Positions 41,727 to 50,618 of a DNA stretch of 64,000 nt are shown one piece after another (positions within the stretch are counted from its first letter, which is position 1; every line of letters begins with the position of its first letter). The DNA comes from CBDFKJ01 sp965248805 (lineage in GTDB: Bacteria; Pseudomonadota; Alphaproteobacteria; UBA6615). The stretch spans positions 1-64,000 of the forward strand of contig CBDFKJ010000009.1 of the NCBI GenBank assembly GCA_965248805.1, written 5' to 3'. The notes under the pieces were generated by a model. That model was not told the origin of the DNA and did not search any database. It saw only the letters and a program-made list of their open reading frames with translations. A program made the translations under genes and the position numbers.

Positions 41727-44185
41727 ACCGGCGTTCCGACCCCCACGAATCTCGTTTGCGCGCAATCATGTACCGGCGTGAGGCGCTGGCGGGATTGGCA
41801 CTGCTATGGGAACGCGTTTGGCCCGCCGTATGGCCGGCCGTAGGGGTTCTCGGCGTGTTCAGTGCGCTGGCGCTGTTGGACGTGTTCTCGGCGCTGCCGG
41901 GCTGGCTGCACATCGTCCTGCTGGTGGGTTTCGTCGTCGCGCTGGGTCGCGCATTGGTGCACGCGGTCGCGCTGGTGCGCATGCCGACCGCGGAAGAGGC
42001 GCGGCGTCGTCTGGAGACGGCTAGTGGCTTCGACCATCGGCCGCTCACGCTGATCGACGACTCGCTTTTCGTTGGCCGCGGCGACGCGCAGAGCGAAGCC
42101 TTATGGAACGTGCACCGCAAGCGCATGCTGACGGCGCTGCGGCGACTGCGCATTGGTGTCCCGTCGCCGCTGTTGTCTCGCCGTGATCCAATGGCGATGC
42201 GCGTGGCCGTGGCCTTGGCGCTGGTCGTGGGTGTTGCCGCGGCCGGTGGCGATTGGTCGACGCGTATTGCGCGCGCGGTGACGCCGAGTTTGGGCGCCGG
42301 GGCGGACGCCCTGCCGCCGACTCTGGAAGTGTGGGTCACGCCGCCGGACTACACCGGCGCCGCGCCGCTCTATCTCGACTCCGCCGTCGCGCCCGGCACC
42401 GAATTCGACGTACCCGGCGGCAGCGTGATCATGGCGCAGGTCTACGGCGGCAACGGCGAACCCATCGTTAGGCTGGCGGATGAGGAGTTCCCGCTGGCGG
42501 CGGTGGACGCGACGACTTGGCAGGGCGAGGTCCCACTCGAGGTGGAACGCGCCGGCGTGCGCGAATTGTCGGTCACGCAGGGCAATGAGCAGTTGGCGAC
42601 CTGGAACCTCATGATCCGGCCCGACCGCTCGCCGACCATTGAATTCGCCAGCGATCCGCTGGTCACCCCGCGTCTGGCGGTTCAGATCGAATACTCGGCC
42701 GAGGACGACTACGGACTCGACAGCGTCTTCGCCCGCGTCCTGCGTCCGCGCGAAGTGGCGACCGAACGCGATACGCCGATCGAGTTGGCTCTGAACCTTC
42801 CCGGCCGCGGCTTGGCGGAGGCGATCGCGACCAGTTATCACGACCTGACGGCGCATGTGTGGGCCGGCCTGCCAGTGGAGATCGAATTGGAGGCGCGCGA
42901 CGGCCGCGGCCAGTCCGGGTTCTCCGACCGTTTCGCCATGATCTTGCCGGAGCGGGACTTCGCGCATCCCGTGGCCCGCGCTATTATCGAGCAGCGCAAA
43001 CGGCTGGCGGTGGAGCCCGAAAATCGCGTCGCGATCGCCGGCAGCATCATGATGATCGCCATCGAACCCGAGGCCTACAGCGAGGACCTGGGCGTCTATC
43101 TGTCCCTGGTCATGGCGCAGGCGCGGCTGATGCATGGGCGCCAGGATGCCGACATCGCGGCGGTGCAGGAATTGCTCTGGGACACCGCCCTGCACGTCGA
43201 GGAAGGCAGCCTATCGCTGGCCGAGCGCGACTTGCGTCAGTTGCAGCGCCAACTGATGGAGGCGCTGTCAAATGACGCGCCTGAAGAAGAGATCCAGCAG
43301 CTCATGGATGAGCTGCGCAGTGCCATGCAGCGGTTCATGGAAGCCCTCGCCGAGAACATGCAGCGGCAGATGGAGCAGGGCGCCGAGATGCAGCAGGCCG
43401 ACCCCAATGCGATGACCATGACGGAGCAGGACCTGCAGGAGATGATCGATCGCATGCAGGAGATGGCGGAGATGGGCGCGCGTGACGCTGCCCGCGAAAT
43501 GCTCAGCCAACTGCAGCAGATGCTGGAAAACCTGCGCTCCGATCCGTCCATGGCGATGCGCCAGCAGCGCAATGGCGAAGCCAACCAGCTGATGCGCGGC
43601 ATGCAGGAATTGATCCAGCGTCAACAGGACTTGCTCGATCGCACCAATCGAAGCGCCCAACAACAGCAGCAACAAGGCCGTGAAGGCGGCGGCGAAGGCG
43701 GCGAAATGCCGAGCCCGGCGGAGCAGGAGGGGCTGCGCCGCATGCTCGGCGAGATGATGCGGCGCATGGGCGATATGGCCGGTGACATCCCGCGACCCTT
43801 CGGGCGCGCCGAGCGGTCGATGCGCCAGTCGGGCCAGGCCCTTGAAGAGGGCCTAGCCGGCGACGCGATCGGACCGCAGGCCGAAGCTCTGGATCAGCTT
43901 CAGCAGGGCATGGAGTCCATGATGGAGCAGATGATGCAGCCCGGGGGCGAGATGGCCTTCGGCGGCAACCAGAATCAGCTCGAACAGATGGCGCCGAACC
44001 GCGATCCGTTCGGCCGCACCGTCGAGGATGGCGGCACCTGGGATCTGGGCGATATCGACATTCCGGGCGAGGTCGACCTGCAGCGGGCGCGGGAGATCCT
44101 CAACGAGCTGCGCCGTCGGTCCGGTGAGCGGGGCCGCCCGATCCTGGAGCTGGAGTATATCGAGCGCTTGCTGCGCCGATTCTGA
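41723..44185 (+). CDS. TIGR02302/DUF4175 family large membrane protein
   Basis: An 820-residue alphaproteobacterial protein of the TIGR02302 family. Three N-terminal membrane segments are visible (WPAVGVLGVFSALALLDVFS, LHIVLLVGFVVALGRALVHA and MRVAVALALVVGVAAA). A beta-rich region and then a long Met/Gln/Glu-rich, probably coiled-coil segment follow (about residues 510-760, such as QRQMEQGAEMQQADPNAMTM, and MMEQMMQPGGEM). The C-terminus is charged. Function is unknown. It typically lies near lysA and cpdR, as here, and overlaps lysA by 4 bp. Confidence 0.88.
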   Translation: MNRRSDPHESRLRAIMYRREALAGLALLWERVWPAVWPAVGVLGVFSALALLDVFSALPGWLHIVLLVGFVVALGRALVHAVALVRMPTAEEARRRLETASGFDHRPLTLIDDSLFVGRGDAQSEALWNVHRKRMLTALRRLRIGVPSPLLSRRDPMAMRVAVALALVVGVAAAGGDWSTRIARAVTPSLGAGADALPPTLEVWVTPPDYTGAAPLYLDSAVAPGTEFDVPGGSVIMAQVYGGNGEPIVRLADEEFPLAAVDATTWQGEVPLEVERAGVRELSVTQGNEQLATWNLMIRPDRSPTIEFASDPLVTPRLAVQIEYSAEDDYGLDSVFARVLRPREVATERDTPIELALNLPGRGLAEAIATSYHDLTAHVWAGLPVEIELEARDGRGQSGFSDRFAMILPERDFAHPVARAIIEQRKRLAVEPENRVAIAGSIMMIAIEPEAYSEDLGVYLSLVMAQARLMHGRQDADIAAVQELLWDTALHVEEGSLSLAERDLRQLQRQLMEALSNDAPEEEIQQLMDELRSAMQRFMEALAENMQRQMEQGAEMQQADPNAMTMTEQDLQEMIDRMQEMAEMGARDAAREMLSQLQQMLENLRSDPSMAMRQQRNGEANQLMRGMQELIQRQQDLLDRTNRSAQQQQQQGREGGGEGGEMPSPAEQEGLRRMLGEMMRRMGDMAGDIPRPFGRAERSMRQSGQALEEGLAGDAIGPQAEALDQLQQGMESMMEQMMQPGGEMAFGGNQNQLEQMAPNRDPFGRTVEDGGTWDLGDIDIPGEVDLQRAREILNELRRRSGERGRPILELEYIERLLRRF

Positions 44186-44200
44186 TCGTGCCGCGATTGT

Positions 44201-44560
44201 CTAGCCGACCGCCGCCAAGGCGGCGACGGCGCGGTTGCAGATCTGGCGTAAATCGAATGGTTTGGTGATGACCTCGTGGATGAGCGCGTCCAGATTGCGC
44301 GCGCGCTGACGCTCAGCCGCGTAGCCGGTGATCAGAAGAATGGCCAACTTAGGCCATTCGACGGCGACCTTAAGCTATAGTTCGACGCCGTCGAGGCCCG
44401 GCATCACGATGTCGGTGATGAGCAACCCGTAAGCGCGTTGCCCCAGGGTCTGTAGCGCCTCTAGGCCGTCGGCGACTGCGTCGACTTCGTGGCCGCGCGT
44501 CCTCAGCGCGCGCACGATGAACTCGCGCACCTCATCGTCGGCCACCAATACGCGTGCCAT
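44201..44560 (-). pseudogene. CpdR-like single-domain response regulator with an in-frame amber codon
   Basis: A 119-codon receiver-domain frame starting MARVLVADDEVREFIVRALR and containing GLLITDIVMPGLDGVEL with the phosphoacceptor Asp. At 44375-44377 it hits TAG, directly followed in frame by LKVAVEWPKLAILLITGYAA, ERQRARNLDALIHEVITKPF and DLRQIC, the rest of a normal CpdR-type protein, to TAG at 44201. Only one codon blocks the frame. CpdR controls ClpXP proteolysis in the alphaproteobacterial cell cycle. This copy can make only a 61-residue stub unless the codon is read through. Confidence 0.85.
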
Positions 44561-44609
44561 CGCGCTTCACCAGCAAACTGCTCCAGATCGCCGCTCGGGC
44601 GTGCGGCGG

Positions 44610-44776
44610 CTATTGAGCTTGGCGTTCCGACGTAAACAAAACCTCAATCCGATCCGCAACCTGGTCGTCATACGCGCGCTTCGTGGTGAACGTGGTGCGC
44701 GCGCCCGGCTCCAACTGACGGACATCGAGGCCGAACGGCCACTTGTCGAGGATCTCGTCGGTCTCGCTCAACAAGC
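44610..44776 (-). pseudogene. 3' remnant of a chromosomal gene cut off by IS copy B
   Basis: About 55 codons ending at 44610 (SLLSETDEILDKWPFGLDVR, QLEPGARTTFTTKRAYDDQV, ADRIEVLFTSERQAQ). They read on from sequence inside the IS end without their own start. The pattern of an acidic helix, a W, then LEPGARTTF resembles the C-terminal FxLYD/DUF3426-type domain of zinc-ribbon (MJ0042) proteins often found beside cpdR-type genes. That assignment is tentative. The missing N-terminal part is not found on the other side of the IS. Confidence 0.6.
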
Positions 44777-46068
44777 TGGAGACCTCCAACAACCGGGGGA
44801 TTTGACGAAGATTTTGGTGTGCTGTCCGACTTTCGCTGAGATCGGCGGTGTTGACGTCCGCAACCATCCGCCGTTTCGTTCTCGGCGGAGGGTTTTGGCG
44901 CTATTCAGGCGGACTCATACCATGGCGGCCCTGCGCTCATGGAAGATCAGACGCTGGAAATTGTAAGCCAGGTTGGCGAGGCCGATCTTGGCCTCCGCCC
45001 GCTTGAGCCCGATGGTACGGATGAAAAGGCCCATGCGATCCTTCTGCTGGGCGAAGACGTGCTCCACATGCGCACGGACCGCTGACTTGCGGGCATTGGC
45101 CTGGGCGGTCGCCTTGGGCATGGCCCGGCCCGGCGGCTTCTTGCGGTGGATGTGGGAGACCCGACCCTTGCCGGCCAGCCACGCCTCGTTGGCCTTCGAG
45201 CGATAGGCGCTGTCAGCCCACACGCCGGCGGCCAGATTGTCGCCGGTGACGAGCTGACGCAACATCTTGCCGTCATGGCGGGCGGCATCGGTCACAGCCG
45301 AGCCGCGGATGAAGCCGTAGGCCCGATCGATGACGGCATGATTCTTGTAGCCGAACACCGGGATCGCGATGTCGGGCATGCGCCGTTGCGACCCGGCGGG
45401 GTTCTTGCGCCGCCCGGTCTTCACCGTCCACCGCGCATCCGTGTCCTTCTGCGCCGCCTTGGCTGGCTGATCGGGCCAGACCTCGGACGCGCTCTTGCCC
45501 GCCTTGATCGCCCGCTTCTCGTCATCGCTGTGGCGCTGCTTGGGCGCCGATACCAACGTCGCATCGACGATCTGCCCGCCCATCGCCAGATAGCCGCACC
45601 GGCGCAATTCGCCATCGAAGGCGGCAAACAGCTTATCCATCGCCCCGGCCCGGACCAGACGCTCGCGAAAGGTCCATATGGTGTTGCGGTCCGGCGTCGG
45701 CGCTCCGAGATCGAAGCCTAGGAAGCGAAGCCAGCTCAAGCGATCGCGGATCAGAAACTCCATCCGCTCGTCACTCACCGTGTGCCGCGCGGCCAGGATC
45801 AGAACCTTGAGCATCGCCACCGCATCGTAGGCCGGGCGGCCACCTTTCGATCCGTCCGAATAGCCCAGCGCCGCCTCAAGCGGCGCGCGGAAAATCTTGA
45901 AGTCGACGACCTTTGCCAGCACCTCCAACGGATCACCCGTCGCCGAAAGCTTTCGAAGATGATCCGGTAAGCCGAACAGACCAGCCTGCCTCATCAATAC
46001 CTCCTCAAACCGAACCGCCGTAGAGAATCACAACGAGGCAAAATTCACGAGGTAAATGGAGGCGTCCA
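44777..46068 (-). mobile_element. IS5-family insertion sequence, copy B (about 1.29 kb)
   Basis: Second copy of the element at 364-1656, in the opposite orientation. The transposase-5' end reads TGGACGCCTCCATTTACC and the other end, in plus-strand orientation, TGGAGACCTCCAACAACC. No direct repeat flanks it (cacc against gctt), and the two flanking genes are both truncated and unrelated. A simple insertion into one gene therefore does not explain this site; a deletion or rearrangement adjacent to the IS is likely. Confidence 0.8.
44915..45994 (-). CDS. IS5 family transposase (copy B)
   Basis: A 359-residue DDE transposase, about 95% identical to copy A, with the same catalytic landmarks (VDATLVSAPKQR, VWADSAYRS, VRAHVEHVFAQQKDR). 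The frame is intact. A good GAGGAGG site lies five bases before the ATG at 45994; a TTG one codon earlier is in frame but too close to the site. The substitutions relative to copy A are scattered, so both copies seem to have been under selection as transposases before or after arriving here. Confidence 0.93.
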   Translation of the reverse strand: MRQAGLFGLPDHLRKLSATGDPLEVLAKVVDFKIFRAPLEAALGYSDGSKGGRPAYDAVAMLKVLILAARHTVSDERMEFLIRDRLSWLRFLGFDLGAPTPDRNTIWTFRERLVRAGAMDKLFAAFDGELRRCGYLAMGGQIVDATLVSAPKQRHSDDEKRAIKAGKSASEVWPDQPAKAAQKDTDARWTVKTGRRKNPAGSQRRMPDIAIPVFGYKNHAVIDRAYGFIRGSAVTDAARHDGKMLRQLVTGDNLAAGVWADSAYRSKANEAWLAGKGRVSHIHRKKPPGRAMPKATAQANARKSAVRAHVEHVFAQQKDRMGLFIRTIGLKRAEAKIGLANLAYNFQRLIFHERRAAMV

Positions 46069-46257
46069 GGTGATGCGCAGGAACGGATCGAAGCCGGGGC
46101 GCTCGTCGGGCGTCTGCTCGATCAGCTCGCGTACGACGAGGCCGCCCACCAGCAAGTCGGCATCGACGTTCCTGGGCAGCGGGTGGATACGCCCGTCGGG
46201 GCGCCTGGCGGCCGCGGTGAGCGCGTCGCGTTCGGTGCCGGTGAGGTTTTGGGACAT
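46045..46257 (-). CDS. Small hypothetical protein, C-terminus replaced by IS sequence
   Basis: A 70-codon frame starting MSQNLTGTERDALTAAARRP with GGAGA six bases upstream of the ATG at 46257. The first 63 codons are host or phage sequence. The last seven (WTPPFTS) and the stop are supplied by the end of IS copy B. The pattern of a short helix, DGRIHPLPRNV and LLVGGLVVRELIEQ resembles small winged-helix-like proteins (DUF3489 type). It is divergent from the terminase genes, so it may belong to the phage region. Confidence 0.55.
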   Translation of the reverse strand: MSQNLTGTERDALTAAARRPDGRIHPLPRNVDADLLVGGLVVRELIEQTPDERPGFDPFLRITWTPPFTS

Positions 46258-46358
46258 CGGTTTCTCCTTTCGATTACGACGTCATACACGCTCTGTGTCG
46301 GCCCGATAGCAAGCGCTTCAGACCCTGATTCCAATGCTATTTTCGAGGTTCCACGGGC

Positions 46359-46937
46359 ATGGGCGTATCGCTGCGGGAATACGCGCGCCGGCGCGGGGTG
46401 AGCCATGTCGCGGTGATGAAGGCGATCAAGGCCGGGCGGCTCACGCCCGAGCCCGACGGCACCCTCGATCCGGCCAAGGCCGACGCCCAATGGGACGCTC
46501 GGACCGATCCGGCGCGCCGGCCCGAGCCGCCTGAGGACGAGCCCGTACAAGCTGACGAAACGCCGCGGACCTCCGATCCGGACAAGCCGGGCGACATGGC
46601 TGCCGCGGCGCGGCCGGCCGCCACAATCGAACCCGCCCCTCAAGGTGCCGCCACCTTCACGCAGGCGCGCACGGCGCACGAGATCGCCAAGGCGCAGCGG
46701 GCGCGTATTCAGGTGCAGCGGTTGCGCGAGGAGGTGGTCGACCGGGCCCACGCGACTTCGGAGGTATTTCGGCTCGCGCGACGCGAGCGCGACGCCTGGG
46801 TCAACTGGCCCGCGCGCGTCGCCGCCCTGATGGCGGCCGAGCTCGGCGTCGATACGCACGCCATGCAGAAGGTCCTGGAGGCCCATGTCCGAGATCACCT
46901 CAACGAGCTTGCCGAGATCCGGCCCGAGTTCCGCTGA
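46359..46937 (+). CDS. Phage terminase small subunit (lambda Nu1-like)
   Basis: A 192-residue DNA-recognition subunit of the packaging motor. The N-terminal winged helix is clear (MGVSLREYARRRGVSHVAVM, KAIKAGRLTPEPDG), followed by a Pro-rich linker (residues ~50-95) and a helical domain (KAQRARIQVQRLREEVVDRA, RARRERDAWVNWPARVAALM as FRLARRERDAWVNW). The winged helix and long helices fit Nu1-type proteins. Its end overlaps the large subunit by 53 bp. It opens the rightward structural cluster. Confidence 0.82.
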   Translation: MGVSLREYARRRGVSHVAVMKAIKAGRLTPEPDGTLDPAKADAQWDARTDPARRPEPPEDEPVQADETPRTSDPDKPGDMAAAARPAATIEPAPQGAATFTQARTAHEIAKAQRARIQVQRLREEVVDRAHATSEVFRLARRERDAWVNWPARVAALMAAELGVDTHAMQKVLEAHVRDHLNELAEIRPEFR

Positions 46938-48873
46938 GCCCTTCGCCGGCGCCGGGGATATCGCCCGCGCCTGGCGCGACGGGCTCGCGCCGGACCCGCT
47001 GTTGAGCGTCTCGGAATGGTCCGAGAAGCACCGCATGCTGGCGGCGAGGGCCTCGGCGGAGCCGGGCCGCTACCGCATCGCACGCACGCCCTACATGCGC
47101 GCGATCATGGATGCGCTGTCACCGGCCGACCCTTGCCGACGCGTGGTGTTCATGAAGGCGGCGCAGGTCGGCGCGACCGAAGCGGGCAACAACTGGATCG
47201 GGTTCGTCATCCACCAGGCGCCGGGGCCGATGCTGGCGGTCCAGCCGACGGTGGAGTTGGCGAAGCGGAACTCGCGCCAGCGCATCGATCCGCTGATCGA
47301 GGAGAGCGCAGCGCTGCGCAATCTGGTGAGACCGGCACGCTCGCGCGATGCCGGTAACACCATGCTGTCGAAGGAGTTCGCCGGCGGCATCCTGATCATG
47401 ACCGGGGCCAACTCGGCGGTCGGTCTGCGCTCGATCCCGGCGCGCTACATCCTCTTGGACGAGGTCGATGCCTATCCGGCCTCGGCCGACGAGGAAGGCG
47501 ATCCGGTAACGCTCGCCGAGGCCCGCTCGCTCACCTTCGCGCACCGGCGCAAGGTGCTGCTGATCTCGACGCCGACGGTGAAGGATTTCTCGCGTATCGA
47601 GCGCGAATACGAAGCCTCGGACCAGAGACGGTATTTCGTGCCGTGCCCTCATTGCGGGCATCGGCAATGGCTCGAGTTCGAGCGGCTCAAGTGGGACAAG
47701 GACGAGCCCGAGACGTCGGCCTACCATTGCGAGGCCTGCGAGACGCCGATCGCCGAGCACCACAAGACGGCGATGCTGGCGGCCGGCGAGTGGCGGGCGA
47801 CGGGCGTTGCAGCGGACCCGAGCACCATCGGGTTCCACCTGTCGGCGCTCTATTCGCCGGTCGGCTGGCTCTCCTGGGAGGCCATCGCGCGCGCCTGGGT
47901 CGCCGCGCAAGGTTCCGACGAGGCGATCCGCGCCTTCCGCAACACCATCCTCGGCGAGACCTGGGTCGAGACCGGCGAGGCGCCGGACTGGCAGCGGCTC
48001 TACGACCGCCGCGAGCGCTGGGCGCCGGGCACGGTGCCCGCCGGCGGGCTGTTCCTGACCGCCGGCGCCGATATCCAGAAGGACCGCATCGAGGTCGACG
48101 TATGGGCCTGGGGCCGGGGGTTGGAGAGCTGGCTGGTCGACCACATCGTCATCGAAGGCGGGCCCGAGCGCACCGAGCCCTGGGCCGCGCTCGACCGGCT
48201 GCTCGGCCAAACCTGGAGCCATGAGAACGGCACCGCGCTGGCGCTCGCAAAGCTCGCCATCGATACCGGTTACGAGCCCACCGCCGTCTACGGGTGGGCG
48301 CGCCGCGCCGGGGTCGCGCAAGTTGCGCCGGTCAAGGGCACCGACGGCTTCAACCGGTCGAGCCCTGTTTCGGGACCGACCTATGTGGACGCCTCCGACG
48401 GCGGCAAACGCCTGAGAAGAGGCGCCCGGCTCTGGAGCGTGGCCGTGTCGACCTTCAAGGCCGAGACCTACCGGTTCCTGAGACTGGAACGGCCGACCGA
48501 CGAGGAGTGCGCCGGGGGCAAGGCGTATCCGCCGGGCAGCGTCCATCTGCCGCACTGGGTCGAGGACGAATGGCTGAAGCAGTTCGTCGCCGAACAGCTG
48601 GTCACGGTGCGCACTCGGCGCGGCTTCGCCCGGCTCGAATGGCAGAAGCTGCGCGAGCGCAACGAGGCGCTCGACTGCCGGGTCTATGCCCGCGCCGCCG
48701 CCTGGATCGAAGACGCCGACCGCTTCCCTGAACGCCGCTGGCTGCGCATGGAAGCGGCGCTCGCCAATGAGCCCGGCTCCGAGGGGTCGGGCGCGAAGAA
48801 CGCAGCGGCATCGGATCCCGGCTCCCGCCCGGCGAGACGCCGGCGCGTGACCCGCAGCAAGTGGATGGGCTGA
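46885..48873 (+). CDS. Phage terminase large subunit (lambda gpA family)
   Basis: A 662-residue packaging ATPase and nuclease of the GpA family. The N-terminal part has SVSEWSEKHRMLAARASAEP, the Walker A-like VVFMKAAQVGATEAGNNWIG, and the Walker B YILLDEVDAYPASADEEGDP. A zinc-ribbon follows (FVPCPHCGHRQWLEFERLKW paired with CEACETP). The C-terminal nuclease region includes LTAGADIQKDRIEVDVWAWG. It should translocate DNA into the prohead and cut it at cos-type sites. The start at 46885 lies inside the small-subunit gene. Confidence 0.95.
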   Translation: MSEITSTSLPRSGPSSAEPFAGAGDIARAWRDGLAPDPLLSVSEWSEKHRMLAARASAEPGRYRIARTPYMRAIMDALSPADPCRRVVFMKAAQVGATEAGNNWIGFVIHQAPGPMLAVQPTVELAKRNSRQRIDPLIEESAALRNLVRPARSRDAGNTMLSKEFAGGILIMTGANSAVGLRSIPARYILLDEVDAYPASADEEGDPVTLAEARSLTFAHRRKVLLISTPTVKDFSRIEREYEASDQRRYFVPCPHCGHRQWLEFERLKWDKDEPETSAYHCEACETPIAEHHKTAMLAAGEWRATGVAADPSTIGFHLSALYSPVGWLSWEAIARAWVAAQGSDEAIRAFRNTILGETWVETGEAPDWQRLYDRRERWAPGTVPAGGLFLTAGADIQKDRIEVDVWAWGRGLESWLVDHIVIEGGPERTEPWAALDRLLGQTWSHENGTALALAKLAIDTGYEPTAVYGWARRAGVAQVAPVKGTDGFNRSSPVSGPTYVDASDGGKRLRRGARLWSVAVSTFKAETYRFLRLERPTDEECAGGKAYPPGSVHLPHWVEDEWLKQFVAEQLVTVRTRRGFARLEWQKLRERNEALDCRVYARAAAWIEDADRFPERRWLRMEAALANEPGSEGSGAKNAAASDPGSRPARRRRVTRSKWMG

Positions 48874-48876
48874 GAC

Positions 48877-49089
48877 ATGGCGGACAAGACGTACACCGAA
48901 GACCAGGTGCGAGCGCTGCGCGAGGCGCTGACCTCGGGCGTGCTGACCGTTTCCTATGACGGCAAGAGCGTCACCTACCGCTCGGTAAAAGAGATCAAGA
49001 CGGCGCTGGCCGAGATCGAGACCGCACGCGCCCGCGATGCCGGCAGGCAGGTGCGCCAGATCCGCATCGTCGGCAACAAGGGGTTTTGA
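48877..49089 (+). CDS. Head-tail joining protein, gpW-like
   Basis: A 70-residue protein, ADKTYTEDQVRALREALTSG, VLTVSYDGKSVTYRSVKEIK, then a helix and a basic end (RQVRQIRIVGNKGF). The helix-strand-strand-helix pattern with DGKSVTYRS in the hairpin matches lambda gpW, which plugs the portal ring and prepares tail attachment. The position between terminase and portal is the gpW position in lambda. Confidence 0.85.
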   Translation: MADKTYTEDQVRALREALTSGVLTVSYDGKSVTYRSVKEIKTALAEIETARARDAGRQVRQIRIVGNKGF

Positions 49090-49091
49090 GC

Positions 49092-50618
49092 ATGGGCTGG
49101 CTCACACGCACCGCCGCCTCCTGGCGCGCGCTCCGCACCGGCGCCGGTCCATCCCGCCGGCCGGTCCACGAGGCCGCGGGCTCGGGCCGCCGCGCCGCCG
49201 CCTGGCGGCCGGGCAATCCCGGCGCGCTGGCGGCAACCTTCGCCACCGGCCACGACCTTCGGGTCAAGTCGCGCGATCTGGTGCGCCGCAACGCCTGGGC
49301 CGGCAGCGCCGTCGACGCCTTCGTCACCAACTGCATCGGCGCCGGCATCAAGCCGCAGTCGATCGCGACGGACGCGGCGTTCCGCGAGGCCGTGCATGCG
49401 CTCTGGTGGGACTGGTGCGCCGACACCGACGCCGACGGCGTCACCGATTTCTACGGCCTCCAGGCGCTCGCCTGCCGGGCCATGCTGGAGGGCGGCGAAT
49501 GTTTCGTGCGGCTCAGGGTGCGCAGGCCCGAGGACGGTCTCGCGGTGCCGCTGCAGATCCAGCTCCTGGAGGCCGAGCATGTGCCGCTCACCTTCAACAC
49601 GACATTGCCGGGCGGCAACCTGGTGCGCGCCGGCATCGAGTTCGACCGGCTGGGACGAAGGGTCGCCTACCACCTGACCCGGGCCCATCCCGGCGATCCG
49701 GTGATGCGGCCGCGCGACCACGACCTGGTGCGGGTGCCGGCGGACCGCATCGCCCATCTCTACCGGCCGCTCCGTCCCGGTCAGATCCGCGGTGAGCCCT
49801 GGCTTGCCCGGGCGCTGGTCAAGCTCGACGAACTCGACCAGTTCGACGACGCGGCCCTGGTCAAGGCCAAGGTCGCGGCGCTGTTCACCGGGTTCGTCGT
49901 CTCGCCCGATCCCGAGGACGCCGTCATGGGCGGGGACGGGCCGGACGAGGAGGGCGTCGTCGAGGCCAGCCTCGAGCCCGGCACCATGCAGCGGTTGAGT
50001 CCCGGCCAGGATGTGCGCTTCGCCGAGCCGGCCGACGCCGGGTCGAGCTATGAAGGGTTCTTCCGCAATCAGCTGCGCGCCGTCGCCACCGCCGCCGGCG
50101 TCACCTACGAGCAGCTGAGCGGCGATCTGACCCAAGTCAACTATTCCTCGATCCGCGCCGGGCTGCTCGAGTTCCGCCGTCGCTGCGAGACCATCCAGCA
50201 CGCGGTCATCGTCCACCAGCTGTGCCGGCCGGTGTGGCGCGAATGGATGGCGACCGCGGTGCTCGCCGGTGCGCTCGAGACGCCTGGGTTCGCGAACGAT
50301 CCGGCGCCTCATCTTGCCGCCAAGTGGATTCCCCAGGGCTGGCAATGGGTCGATCCGGAGAAGGAGTTCAAGGCGGTGGTGCTGGCCATCCGGGCCGGCC
50401 TCATGAGCCGATCCGAGGCGATCTCGGCCTTCGGCTACGACGCCGAGGAGATCGACCGCGAGATCGCCGCCGACAACGCACGCGCCGACGCCCTCGGCCT
50501 GGCGCTCGACAGCGACCCGCGCAAGGTCGCCCGCACCGGCGCCGCCCAGCCCGACGCCAAACCTGACCAAGGTGTTGAGGAGCACGCACCGATGGAAGAG
50601 ACGAGGAGGTCTGCATGA
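49092..50618 (+). CDS. Phage portal protein (lambda gpB family)
   Basis: A 508-residue portal forming the dodecameric ring at one prohead vertex, through which DNA enters. Typical features: RVKSRDLVRRNAWAGSAVDA as LRVKSRDLVRRNAWA, FVTNCIGAGIKPQSIATDAA, WWDWCADTDADGVTDFYGLQ, and YEQLSGDLTQVNYSSIRAGL followed by EFRRRCETIQ, which is characteristic of lambda-type portals. Start ATG at 49092, 2 bp after the gpW stop; a TTG at 49086 is in frame. It overlaps the protease gene by 4 bp. Confidence 0.95.
   Translation: MGWLTRTAASWRALRTGAGPSRRPVHEAAGSGRRAAAWRPGNPGALAATFATGHDLRVKSRDLVRRNAWAGSAVDAFVTNCIGAGIKPQSIATDAAFREAVHALWWDWCADTDADGVTDFYGLQALACRAMLEGGECFVRLRVRRPEDGLAVPLQIQLLEAEHVPLTFNTTLPGGNLVRAGIEFDRLGRRVAYHLTRAHPGDPVMRPRDHDLVRVPADRIAHLYRPLRPGQIRGEPWLARALVKLDELDQFDDAALVKAKVAALFTGFVVSPDPEDAVMGGDGPDEEGVVEASLEPGTMQRLSPGQDVRFAEPADAGSSYEGFFRNQLRAVATAAGVTYEQLSGDLTQVNYSSIRAGLLEFRRRCETIQHAVIVHQLCRPVWREWMATAVLAGALETPGFANDPAPHLAAKWIPQGWQWVDPEKEFKAVVLAIRAGLMSRSEAISAFGYDAEEIDREIAADNARADALGLALDSDPRKVARTGAAQPDAKPDQGVEEHAPMEETRRSA

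Noticed and set aside
44915..45994. IS copies A and B considered as ends of a composite transposon
   Set aside because: They are 43 kb apart and bracket ordinary core genes (rlmN, argG, rpsD, pnt, argH, lysA), which is not cargo. No target duplication links the outer ends.
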